From Thermoproteota archaeon (GTDB lineage: Archaea; Thermoproteota; Nitrososphaeria_A; Caldarchaeales; Calditenuaceae), in NCBI GenBank assembly GCA_030550235.1, contig JAUQPU010000008.1, forward strand, positions 1 through 38,637: DNA of 38,637 bases, given 5' to 3'. The translations under genes were made by a program, and so were the position numbers. Numbering within the stretch: the stretch's first letter is position 1; each line of letters starts with the position of its first letter. The notes beneath the pieces are model-generated. The model was given only the letters and a program-made list of their open reading frames with translations, was not told the origin of the DNA and made no database searches. Below, piece by piece: positions 15,928-22,807 of this stretch.

Positions 15928-16720
15928 ACTCGCCGCCTAACCCTCCACTCTTTTTATAACCATGAGAGAGCCTTGCCCAGACCTGGTCGAAGACAGGCGT
16001 TATGAACTCTTCCACCCCTCTCCCGCTCCTCCTGCTGTAGAGGCCTGAGACCAGGGCCTTGGGCCTCCTCTCTGCCTGAGCGTCTGGCCTGTCTCCCAGC
16101 TGGGCAGATTTCCCGACTATGAGGGGCCCGATAAGCCTCCTAAGCTCGGCGAACTCAGCCTTAATCTGCGCTAAGACCTCGGCAAGCCCCTCATCACCAC
16201 TGTAGACGCCGGTTATCACGCCCTCCTCAACCCTATAGCTCTTCCCGAATGCGTAGATAACCTGGGCGTCGGGGTTGACCCCTCGAGGCGTCAGCGAGAC
16301 CTCAAGTATATCAGCATCCAGTATCACTCGCCCCCCACTTGGGAGTCTTCTAAACGTCCTGACCAGCCCTCCTACGCTCAGCGCCTTGAGAAACCCCTCC
16401 TTCACCCTCCTCCACACCTCCTCGAAGACCTTGTAGATCCCTGCCTTGATTCTCAGCATGCCGTCCACATACTTGGCCTCGAGTATTCTTCCAACTGGGA
16501 CAGGCCCAACCTGGGGGTCCTTGCCGTGCAGAAGTAGTATTGGCTTATCCACGAGCCTCTCGGCATTCTTCTTCAAGACCTCCTCGCTGAACCTGTCGCC
16601 CTCTAGGTCGTAGGCCGGGGTGCTGGCTATACCCTCAAAATAGCCTATAAACTCTCCGTCGGCGTCGGTGCTCTTCTCAACCCTAACCTCTATTATCGCA
16701 GAAAAATTATCTTGACTCAT
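15908..16720 (-). CDS. Prohead maturation protease (HK97/U35 type) with coiled-coil tail
   Basis: 270 aa. The catalytic half (residues about 8-160) shows the caudovirus prohead protease pattern: FEGIASTPAYDLEGDRFSEE, a catalytic His in ILLLHGKDP, a Ser in FLKALSVGG, and LEVSLTPRGVNPDAQV. After residue ~175 a helical coil (LAEVLAQIKAEFAELRRLIG) could act as scaffold during capsid assembly, which would explain why no scaffold gene is present (inference). It precedes and overlaps the capsid gene, and lies 28 bp after the ABC-GNAT gene. Confidence 0.92.
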   Translation of the reverse strand: MSQDNFSAIIEVRVEKSTDADGEFIGYFEGIASTPAYDLEGDRFSEEVLKKNAERLVDKPILLLHGKDPQVGPVPVGRILEAKYVDGMLRIKAGIYKVFEEVWRRVKEGFLKALSVGGLVRTFRRLPSGGRVILDADILEVSLTPRGVNPDAQVIYAFGKSYRVEEGVITGVYSGDEGLAEVLAQIKAEFAELRRLIGPLIVGKSAQLGDRPDAQAERRPKALVSGLYSRRSGRGVEEFITPVFDQVWARLSHGYKKSGGLGGEYERNNL

Positions 16721-16748
16721 CGGCTAGAGACCGGTGGGCCTGTGGCCC

Positions 16749-18218
16749 TTAAGCCTCAGAAGCAAGCGGCTCAGGCAGGTCCATCCTATCTCTTTTCCTC
16801 CAAACCAGGTAGACTGTGTGGAGGGGCCTCATCGCCACGACGCGGGCCATAGCCTCAAGGTCAAGACCTCTCCTAAGCCTCATCATGAGGCCTGACCTTG
16901 ACTTGATGCGGGCGGCCTTAAGCCTCTCAAGCCTCTCGAGGCAGAGGCCCCTAACCTCGAGCAAGACGCGTCTTGGAAGTTTCTCAAGAATCCTCAAGGC
17001 GCTCATCCATGAGTGGACTGCCTCAGGGTTGACTCCGAGGGCCTCTAGCCTCTCGAAGAAGATGTCGCGCGGCGGGGGTGTGTCGACTCTAACCATCCCC
17101 GCCTTCTCGAAGAAGGGGTTGTACCGGGCCATGACTGCGAGTGTCTCAACGTAGGGTGTGCCTGCGAGTGGGAGTGTCTCTTTTACGAGCTTGACGCCCA
17201 GGCCGATGCTCCTGTATTTGGGATGGATGATGACCCTGGCTATCCTGGTGAAGAGGCTGTTGACTAGCCTAGCCCACTCGCCCATACTTCCCAGCTCTCT
17301 GAGCTTCTTGCGGAGGAATGGGAGGGCCTTGAACCTGGCTGAGAGCATAAGCAGAGGGGCCGAGTAGACTATGACGCCTGCCAAGTCCCCACGGATGCGG
17401 GCCCTATATACCGCCCTAACACCGAATATCTTTCCAGGCTTATAGTGAAGGTGCCTCAGAGTCCCGTAGTCCCTCATATCGCCCCTCTCAACCACAGCTT
17501 CCCCCAAGAGGCTGCAGGGCTTCGGCGAGGGGCTAAGATACTCGACGCTCACGGCTGGCCCGAACCCCTTACGGACTATCACGTCGGGATTCAGATCCTC
17601 GGCTATGTCCTCATGCGTGGTTGCGGCTAGCACGGTCACGCCCCTCCTCCTCGCAGCCTTCTGAAGACAGTAGGCCACGACCCTAGCCGTAGTCCTGTCA
17701 AGGACTGAGGTGAACTCGTCGAGGACCCATGTCCTAGCCCTCGAGTCCAGCAACCTAGCTATCCTATACCTGTACTTCTGCCCGTCGCTAAGCTCGTCGA
17801 ACCTCCGGAGGAACAGGTAGGCCTCGTTGAGGCCCGCCATGCTTAGCTTCTCGATTGCGTCTGTTACGTCTTTCCCGAGGGTCTCGACTATGGGCCTCTC
17901 CTGCACAATCCTTATTCTCGAGGCGTCTGCAACCGGCCTAAACTCTTCAAGCCCCTCCATCTCAGCCGCTATCGCCCTCAGCAGGAGGCTCTTGCCCCCT
18001 CCTGACTCGCCGGTAATAAGCAGTATCTTCCCGGGCTCGATATCAAGCTGGAAGTCCTCGAAGACCGTGAAGACCCTCTCCTCGTCAATTCCTAGGCCGA
18101 AGGCCTCTGCGACCGCCTTGACACGCTCGGAGGGCCTGACAGCCGTCCGGAACCTCCTATCAACCCTAAAGAGCCTCTGAGCCGTATACCTTGGCCAGGG
18201 CCTAATCCACAGCCTCAC
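16749..18218 (-). CDS. ABC ATPase fused to GNAT acetyltransferase-like domain
   Basis: 489 aa. The N-terminal ABC ATPase (about 45-235) is complete: Walker A GESGGGKSLL, Q-loop RIRIVQERP, signature ELSDGQKYRYRIARLL, Walker B RTWVLDEFTSVLD and H-loop TTHEDIAED. There are no membrane segments. The C-terminal half is GNAT-like, with an acetyl-CoA loop in ARVIIHPKYRSIGLGVKLV (about 325-345) and YNPFFEKAGM near the fold's end. The GTG start overlaps the previous stop (GTGA). Lying between portal and prohead protease, it should act in DNA handling, DNA or protein modification, or particle assembly; the substrate is unknown. Soluble ABC ATPases of this sort are nearer to Rad50/UvrA-like nucleic-acid proteins than to transporters (inference). 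Confidence 0.85.
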   Translation of the reverse strand: MRLWIRPWPRYTAQRLFRVDRRFRTAVRPSERVKAVAEAFGLGIDEERVFTVFEDFQLDIEPGKILLITGESGGGKSLLLRAIAAEMEGLEEFRPVADASRIRIVQERPIVETLGKDVTDAIEKLSMAGLNEAYLFLRRFDELSDGQKYRYRIARLLDSRARTWVLDEFTSVLDRTTARVVAYCLQKAARRRGVTVLAATTHEDIAEDLNPDVIVRKGFGPAVSVEYLSPSPKPCSLLGEAVVERGDMRDYGTLRHLHYKPGKIFGVRAVYRARIRGDLAGVIVYSAPLLMLSARFKALPFLRKKLRELGSMGEWARLVNSLFTRIARVIIHPKYRSIGLGVKLVKETLPLAGTPYVETLAVMARYNPFFEKAGMVRVDTPPPRDIFFERLEALGVNPEAVHSWMSALRILEKLPRRVLLEVRGLCLERLERLKAARIKSRSGLMMRLRRGLDLEAMARVVAMRPLHTVYLVWRKRDRMDLPEPLASEA

Positions 18219-18505
18219 CGGCTCCAGATCCTCCTGATTGGCGGGGAGTGCCAGACGGCCTCGCTCAGCTTCTTGACCAGGACAAGGAGTCCGAGGTCGA
18301 AGAGGATGTTCTCGGCGGTCTTCATGTCAACCCCCATCGCCCCGCTTACTAGGCCTACTAATCCACCCCAGAGCGCCGCCGAGAATAGCCCCTCAGGCCT
18401 CAGCCCAGCACCGCTGGCCGCCCGCGACTTAAGATAGCCCGAGAAGCCGTAGACGACGCCTGCAGCCACGCCCTCCAGAACCCTCAAAACCTGCTGAGCA
18501 TCCAC
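18215..18505 (-). CDS. Small membrane protein, holin-like candidate
   Basis: 96 aa. Hydrophobic segments lie at about residues 8-25 (LEGVAAGVVYGFSGYL), 40-60 (FSAALWGGLVGLVSGAMGV) and 66-80 (ILFDLGLLVLV), and the C-terminus is basic. Size and topology resemble phage holins, but small membrane proteins of unknown role are common in archaeal viruses and no motif proves it. It is the first gene of the long minus arm; the GTG start at 18505 is about 26-28 bp from the shared AT-rich promoter element. Confidence 0.6.
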   Translation of the reverse strand: MDAQQVLRVLEGVAAGVVYGFSGYLKSRAASGAGLRPEGLFSAALWGGLVGLVSGAMGVDMKTAENILFDLGLLVLVKKLSEAVWHSPPIRRIWSR

Positions 18506-18559
18506 GAGACCAGCCTGCTCTTCTCAGGAAAATTAAACCTAAGAAGACTCCGCGGCGCG
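18506..18559. promoter_or_regulatory. Compact bidirectional promoter between portal and capsid arms
   Basis: Only 54 bp separate the divergent starts (GTG 18505 minus, ATG 18560 plus). The single AT-rich stretch AAAATTAAAC (about 18529-18538) is centred about 26 bp from both starts and can be read as TATA on either strand (AATTAAAC plus, TTTAATTTT minus). Both arms would then be leaderless and compete for one TBP site. Confidence 0.55.
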
Positions 18560-19744
18560 ATGAGTCTCCTCAAAAGGCTCTTCCGCAAGTCGAATAGGCT
18601 TGAGGGGCCGAAGGCCCTCACCTCCACTCACATCGACGGTCTATGGGGAGAGCCGAGAGAGGTTGACTACCCGAGTCTCCTACGCCTCGCCCTCTCCGAC
18701 GCCTCAGTAAGAATGTGCGTGGACGCCTACATCGCCGCAACCGCCTCGCCAGGCTTCAGAGTCGTCTCGAGCAGCGAAGAGGTCAGAGGGTTAGTCGAGT
18801 CATACTTGGCGGCCAGGGGCGTCGAGACTGTCCAGCTCATCAAGAGGCTCGTAAGCTCCCTAATGTTCTTCGACGAGGCGTTCATAGAGACTACCTCGGA
18901 CTTCCCACGCCTCATAGCGCCCTGGACAATAGGGATCGTGAGGGACGAGTATGGGAGGGTGGGGCGGTACATACAGCTCGAGCCGCGAAGGGTTGAGCTG
19001 GAGCTTGGCGAGGTTGTCCACGTGGTCTCAACACCCTACCTCGACTTCGCCTACCCAGTCCCCAGGCTCCAAACACTCTACAGGCTCATAATGACGAAGA
19101 GGGAGGCGGAGCTATTCTACTACCAGGTCCTGATGAGGAAGGGTATTCCGGCGAAGGCCTTTATCTACAGAGGCCTCGACGCAGCGACATTCAACGAGGC
19201 TGTCAGGGCGGTTCAGGGCTCCAAGCCCGGCGACACGCTGGCTCTGATGGGGGACTGGGCAATCCAAGACCTCGGCAGCCCGGTGAAGGACCTGGAGCTC
19301 CACAAGACAATAGAGTCGATAGAGCAGAGGATATTCGCCCTATTCGGAGTCCCCCGAATCATCCTGGGATTCACAGAGGCGGCAACCCTCGAGACCTCCA
19401 GGAACCAGCTCGTAGTCTTCCAGCAGCGGGTCAGGGACCTACAAGACCTCGTCGCAGCAGCACTCACAGAGGCCTTCAAGAGGATACTGGGGGTCGAGGG
19501 CTTCTCGTTCAGGTTTAACGAGTGGACGAGTGCTGAGCAGCTGACGAGGCTCACGGCACAGAAGCTCGAGGCTGGGATCATCTCAATAAACGAGGCCCGC
19601 TCGCTCCTAGGTCTTCCGGAACTTGACGTCGGATACGCGAGGGCTCCGCTCCCGCCCGCCCTCTCGAGGGCGCTAGGCGAGAGGCTCTCAGAATATCTGG
19701 AGGAGCTGGTTGGCGGGCTATTCCAGAAGGGCTCTGGGGCTTGA
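18560..19744 (+). CDS. Portal protein
   Basis: 394 aa; the dodecameric ring through which DNA enters and leaves the head. The family pattern is seen in an N-terminal clip/wing section (DASVRMCVDAYIAATASPGF), a central wing (GEVVHVVSTPYLDFAYPVPRL), the stem helix region (EAELFYYQVLMRKGIPAK), and the tunnel-loop/crown section (IESIEQRIFALFGVPRIILG, TSRNQLVVFQQRVRDLQDLV, SINEARSLLGLPELD). The ATG start fits the bidirectional promoter. It is transcribed away from the protease, capsid and terminase genes, which is rare in head-tail viruses. Confidence 0.92.
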   Translation: MSLLKRLFRKSNRLEGPKALTSTHIDGLWGEPREVDYPSLLRLALSDASVRMCVDAYIAATASPGFRVVSSSEEVRGLVESYLAARGVETVQLIKRLVSSLMFFDEAFIETTSDFPRLIAPWTIGIVRDEYGRVGRYIQLEPRRVELELGEVVHVVSTPYLDFAYPVPRLQTLYRLIMTKREAELFYYQVLMRKGIPAKAFIYRGLDAATFNEAVRAVQGSKPGDTLALMGDWAIQDLGSPVKDLELHKTIESIEQRIFALFGVPRIILGFTEAATLETSRNQLVVFQQRVRDLQDLVAAALTEAFKRILGVEGFSFRFNEWTSAEQLTRLTAQKLEAGIISINEARSLLGLPELDVGYARAPLPPALSRALGERLSEYLEELVGGLFQKGSGA

Positions 19745-20022
19745 GGCTTCGGGTTAAGCGTTGGCCTGAGGTTAGAATGCTGCTCATCCTCCTTCTGCTT
19801 CAGGTCTCTTTCTCAGTCTTCGCATCGCTTACGGCCTCGATGGGTGCGCTGACGTGGCTGACCCCTTGGAGCCTCAGGCTCGTTCTCCTCGCAATACTCT
19901 CAACGTTGACGCTCGCCGTCGGGGTGGAGGCTGGAAGGACGAGGCACAGAGACCTCGCAGCAACCACCGCCGCCATCGCAGCCGCCTCCCAGCTCCTCTA
20001 CACGCTGGTGATACTCCAGTGA
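19741..20022 (+). CDS. Small membrane protein downstream of portal
   Basis: 93 aa with three hydrophobic segments (about 12-32, 42-60 and 72-92) separated by short basic loops (VEAGRTRHRD). The TTG start overlaps the portal stop (TTGA) and the stop overlaps the GTG of the next gene (GTGA), so it is a genuine, translationally coupled gene. No family recognised. Membrane action during assembly or exit is possible. Confidence 0.6.
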   Translation: MRLRVKRWPEVRMLLILLLLQVSFSVFASLTASMGALTWLTPWSLRLVLLAILSTLTLAVGVEAGRTRHRDLAATTAAIAAASQLLYTLVILQ

Positions 20023-20609
20023 AGGCCCTAGCAGCCGTAGCCCTGACACTCCCACCAACAACGACTCTGCTCTACCTCTCAGGTCTGCTCGGGCTCGAAG
20101 CCTACATCACGGTAAACGCTGCCGCGCCAGCCGCGGCCACAACTATCTACGCCATGCTTTCTAGGAGGCGTGCTAGGAGGGTGCTGGGTGGCGTAGAAGC
20201 CTGCCCAGTCTGCAGACACGCGGAGAAGCTGAGGATTGAGGAGAGGGTTAGGGCCGGTGAGCGTGTGGATGCTGTCGCGAGGGAGTATGGGCTCGGCGAG
20301 GATGAAGTTGTATCACATGTCACACTACACGCTGGAGGCAGGGCCGATGGCTCCGTCCGTGTAGACGTAGAGACAGAGCTCTCGAGAATCTTGGAGGAGC
20401 TGAAGGCGATGCAGGAGGAGTTGAAGAGGATTGAAGGGCTCTTCGAGTCAGGCGAGTTCAGGGTCCAAGACTATATCAAGCTCCTCGCCGAGAGGAGGGC
20501 CCTGATGAGGGATATCCGATCACTTCTGCTGATCATCTCTAAGACTGGGGAACGGGGTGGAGGGGAGCGCGACATAAGCGCTCTCCTCAGAAGGCTCAGG
20601 GGCTCCTAG
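20019..20609 (+). CDS. Membrane-anchored CxxC/HTH protein, small-terminase-like domain
   Basis: 196 aa from the GTG at 20019 (an earlier in-frame start would run deep into the preceding gene and lacks the coupling overlap). Residues 1-45 hold two hydrophobic helices. Residues about 60-105 hold CPVCRHAEKLRIEERVRAGE followed by VDAVAREYGLGEDEVVSHVT and LHAGG: a CxxC...HxxxH cluster with a helix-turn-helix, a pattern I associate with phage small-terminase-like or HTH proteins. Residues about 115-190 form coiled coil (ELSRILEELKAMQEELKRIEGLF). In the portal operon this is the best candidate for DNA recognition during packaging, although a membrane-anchored version is odd. Confidence 0.65.
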   Translation: MKALAAVALTLPPTTTLLYLSGLLGLEAYITVNAAAPAAATTIYAMLSRRRARRVLGGVEACPVCRHAEKLRIEERVRAGERVDAVAREYGLGEDEVVSHVTLHAGGRADGSVRVDVETELSRILEELKAMQEELKRIEGLFESGEFRVQDYIKLLAERRALMRDIRSLLLIISKTGERGGGERDISALLRRLRGS

Positions 20610-20932
20610 CTCCCTTTCTTCCCCAACCTCTTCGTCAGATACTCGAAGCTCCTCACAAAGTATTCTCGGGTTAGGACGACTATCAGGGATAATGCGAGTG
20701 CGAGTAGTGCCGCTCCGAGGGCCCCTGAGAGTGGGCTGCCCCTCAAGACGCTGAATCTTCTCTCCTCGCAGACAACCCTCCCACCTCCTCCTAGGGCGTC
20801 TCCCGGAACCTCCCTGCAGACCTCCATAGCATACTCCCCTAGGCCAACGGGCCAGTCGGAGAGGAGGACAACGCCAGCCACCACCAGCGCCAGAATCGCC
20901 GCCAGGAGGCCTAGCCTGTAGAGAAGGCTCAC
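20606..20932 (-). CDS. Two-TM protein with a cysteine-containing loop
   Basis: 108 aa. Hydrophobic helices at about 5-25 and 68-90 flank a ~40-residue loop with two cysteines (MEVCREVPG, RVVCEERR) that probably lies outside the cell and may be disulfide-bonded. The C-terminus is basic (YLTKRLGKKGS). It is convergent with the preceding gene, overlapping by 4 bp. The GTG start lies about 26 bp from a TATA-like GATATTATC. Function unknown. Confidence 0.6.
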   Translation of the reverse strand: MSLLYRLGLLAAILALVVAGVVLLSDWPVGLGEYAMEVCREVPGDALGGGGRVVCEERRFSVLRGSPLSGALGAALLALALSLIVVLTREYFVRSFEYLTKRLGKKGS

Positions 20933-20953
20933 GAAGCCCTATCCAAAGCCGGT

Positions 20954-20962
20954 GATAATATC
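20954..20962 (-). promoter_or_regulatory. TATA box for the two-TM gene
   Basis: GATATTATC on the minus strand is centred about 26 bp upstream of the GTG at 20932, again predicting a leaderless transcript. Confidence 0.5.
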
Positions 20963-20974
20963 TCTCAGACCAGA

Positions 20975-21343
20975 CTATTCCGTCCTTATCTCGCCGCGCC
21001 TAGCCTTCCTCGCCACCTCTGGGATACTGGTCAGGGCGTAGTAGATGTGGCCGCAGCTGTAGGCCCTGCAGTGCTCGCAGAAGAGCCTCCTATCCTCCAT
21101 GAGTGTTAGGTCTACGGTCTGGTTGAGTAAGAAGTCCCAGAGCGTTATCGTCGTGTTCCGGAAGTTGAAGTGGAGGACCTTGTTGTATCCGTTCCTGTAG
21201 GCCCAGTCGAGGAGGATTGACTTTACGAGGTCGTTCTTGCTGACACCCCGCTTCTTAGCCTCCCTCTCCAGTATCTCGTCTATCTCCCGCCTAAGCCTGA
21301 GGGTCCAGACAGCGTCTCGAGGGGCTGCTGTAGTCCTCGGCAC
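20975..21343 (-). CDS. Ribbon-helix-helix regulator with Cys/His C-terminus
   Basis: About 122 aa from the chosen GTG at 21343 (start VPRTTAAPRDAV), the codon nearest the expected transcription start below a palindromic TATA at 21365-21378; a GTG at 21358 is an alternative. Residues about 10-50 form an RHH domain (strand AVWTLRLRREI, helices EILEREAKKRG and SKNDLVKSILLDWAYRNG). The C-terminal part has a metal-site-like CEHCRAYSCGHIYY cluster. Probably a repressor; being divergent from a second RHH gene suggests mutual or auto-regulation. Confidence 0.7.
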   Translation of the reverse strand: MPRTTAAPRDAVWTLRLRREIDEILEREAKKRGVSKNDLVKSILLDWAYRNGYNKVLHFNFRNTTITLWDFLLNQTVDLTLMEDRRLFCEHCRAYSCGHIYYALTSIPEVARKARRGEIRTE

Positions 21344-21364
21344 ACTTTCACCAAACACTCTCTT

Positions 21365-21378
21365 AAGATATATATCTT
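21365..21378. promoter_or_regulatory. Perfect 14-bp palindromic TATA element
   Basis: AAGATATATATCTT is its own reverse complement. Its centre is about 28 bp from the GTG at 21343 on the minus strand, fitting a leaderless start there. It can also act as a TATA on the plus strand for the RHH gene at 21481 (leader about 80 nt). The symmetry also makes it a possible operator for the dimeric RHH proteins on either side. Confidence 0.55.
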
Positions 21379-21480
21379 CTCGCGAATTCAGGGGATGGTA
21401 TCGACTGGTGGTGTTAGATTGTACAACCAATGTATGGTTCCGGACAATGGTGGTCCACACCTCTATGGTGGTGGGGAGGC

Positions 21481-21627
21481 GTGAAGAGAGCTTTAAGGGA
21501 TAGCAGGGAGGTGCATGTAAGACTCCCAGCAGACCTCTACCAGGCCCTGGCTGAGAAGGCCTCTGCGGAGGGTGTGCCGCTCTCGGTACTTATAAGGAGG
21601 CTGCTGAGGCGCGGCCTAGGCCTCTAG
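21481..21627 (+). CDS. Minimal CopG-type ribbon-helix-helix protein
   Basis: 48 aa from the GTG at 21481 (RBS-like GGGGAGG just upstream; longer in-frame starts add an implausible Trp/Gly-rich tail). REVHVRLPADLYQALAEKA forms the DNA-contacting strand and first helix, GVPLSVLIRRLLRRGLGL the second helix. This is essentially only an RHH fold, as in plasmid copy-control and viral repressors. It probably controls its own operon and the adjacent divergent gene. Confidence 0.72.
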   Translation: MKRALRDSREVHVRLPADLYQALAEKASAEGVPLSVLIRRLLRRGLGL

Positions 21628-21643
21628 CAGGGGTTGGGGTGTC

Positions 21644-21925
21644 TTGCCTCGCCTCAGGGATAAGAGGCTTGCCCTCAGGCTTGTCTGGAAGCTTGGCGAC
21701 CTGCTGGCCGAGGAGCTCTCAAGCGTTAAGGGCAGGGACTTCGTTGTGGGCTCGGCGGAGTATAAGGCCCTCTACAGAAGGGTGATGCCCAACTCAAGGG
21801 CGAGAGACCTGACCTCCATGGCCCTTCAAAGCTTCTGCCAGCAGGTCATAGAGACTCCCCGGTGGGTCCTCGAGGTTCTCGACGATAAGAAACCACTCCT
21901 AAGGCTGAGAATAAAGAAGCCATGA
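21644..21925 (+). CDS. 93-aa protein of unknown function in the RHH-ParB operon
   Basis: Basic, mostly helical protein (RLALRLVWKLGDLLAEELS; NSRARDLTSMALQSFCQQVIE) ending in a short strand (PLLRLRIKKP). The TTG start follows the RHH gene by 16 bp, with GGGGTTGGGGTG upstream, and the stop overlaps the ATG of the ParB-like gene (ATGA). The basic charge and operon suggest DNA binding, but there is no recognisable motif. Confidence 0.6.
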   Translation: MPRLRDKRLALRLVWKLGDLLAEELSSVKGRDFVVGSAEYKALYRRVMPNSRARDLTSMALQSFCQQVIETPRWVLEVLDDKKPLLRLRIKKP

Positions 21926-22752
21926 AGATCTCCCTCGTCCCCGTCAGCCGGATTCGCAAGACCCCGATTAATCCTAGGCAGGTGGTGGATAGGGAGAGGT
22001 TTGAGGCCCTGGTCACTTCTATCCGTCAGGTTGGTGTGACTCAGCCCCTGGTCCTGTGGTGGAATGGCGGCCAAGGCTTGTATGAGGTCTTGGACGGCTC
22101 CCGTAGGCTGGAGGCAGCTAGGCTCCTGGGGCTCAGCGAGGTCCCAGCAATCATATACGAAGTCTCCGCTGAGGAGGCGATGAAAATTGCCTTCTCCATA
22201 CACCTGAGCCAGGAGGACTTGACGCCAGAGGAGCTTCTAAACTATATCGACCTGATGGTCCAGAGGGAGGTCTTCAGGAGTGTTGAGGAGGCCTGTAGAC
22301 ACTTTGGGATTAGCAGGTCATGGTTTTATGAGTTGGAGAGGGCTGGTAGGGTTCGCGAAGAGGGGTTGAGTGTCAGCGTGAGGTCTGTCGTAGCCGGCTC
22401 AGACCTCCCTGAGGATGATAAGAGACGTATCCTCGAGCTTGCGCGGGAGAATGCGTTATCCTCTCGCGAGGTTAGGAGGCTGATAGACCTCTGCGGCTCC
22501 CTCGGGCTTGATGAGGCCCTGGTCAGGATTGTTGCGGCCAGGCCCCGGCTCATCTACTCGGACCCCCTGACGCGCGAGGAGGTCTACGAGTGTGTGGGCT
22601 CCACTGCCTTTAGGCTGAGGCTTGTGGAGGGCTATGCTGAGCTGGAGGTGGAGGGCTCTGGGAGGCTGAGGATACCCAGGCTGGATGTGCCCGTCGTCAC
22701 GAATCTGCTCAGGTTCGCCGAGTCTGGACGGGGAGCCAGAAGGCAGAGCTAG
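21922..22752 (+). CDS. ParB-like DNA-binding protein
   Basis: 276 aa. The N-terminal ParB/Spo0J domain includes INPRQVVD, a GVTQPLVLWW strand, and EVLDGSRRLEAARLLGL (the family's phosphate-binding GxRR region), followed by VPAIIYEVSAEEA. A helix-turn-helix lies near residues 110-140 (SVEEACRHFGISRSWFYELE). The rest is an element-specific C-terminus. No ParA-type ATPase is nearby. In phages, ParB-like proteins occur in partition, in regulation and next to DNA-modification genes. It is the last gene I assign to the element. Confidence 0.85.
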   Translation: MKISLVPVSRIRKTPINPRQVVDRERFEALVTSIRQVGVTQPLVLWWNGGQGLYEVLDGSRRLEAARLLGLSEVPAIIYEVSAEEAMKIAFSIHLSQEDLTPEELLNYIDLMVQREVFRSVEEACRHFGISRSWFYELERAGRVREEGLSVSVRSVVAGSDLPEDDKRRILELARENALSSREVRRLIDLCGSLGLDEALVRIVAARPRLIYSDPLTREEVYECVGSTAFRLRLVEGYAELEVEGSGRLRIPRLDVPVVTNLLRFAESGRGARRQS

Positions 22753-22807
22753 ACGAATCATACACGCGGCTTTTATCACGCGTATAGTCCCTAAATGATG
22801 AGGTCGT

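Larger units (their letters stand above)
3375..22752. mobile_element. Head-tail provirus or gene-transfer-agent-like element
   Basis: About 19.4 kb of tightly packed genes encoding a nearly complete HK97-type virion with a long tail: large terminase, portal, prohead protease, major capsid protein, adaptor, tail terminator, tail tube, tail chaperones, gp10-like protein, tape measure, hub and fibre, plus RHH regulators and a ParB-like protein at the right edge. No sheath protein is seen, so the tail should be non-contractile. No integrase, recombinase, polymerase, helicase or obvious att repeat is present, and no tRNA gene flanks it. The boundaries are placed by gene content only: the 752-aa surface protein on the left and the cellular secreted protein on the right are taken as host genes. 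Most genes share the host's GC-rich composition, suggesting long residence or a closely adapted virus. Confidence 0.85.

Noticed and set aside
19854-20018. Longer N-terminus for the CxxC/HTH protein
   Set aside because: It would lie inside the preceding membrane gene in another frame and give an Arg/His-rich low-complexity leader; the GTGA overlap at 20019 is the natural start.
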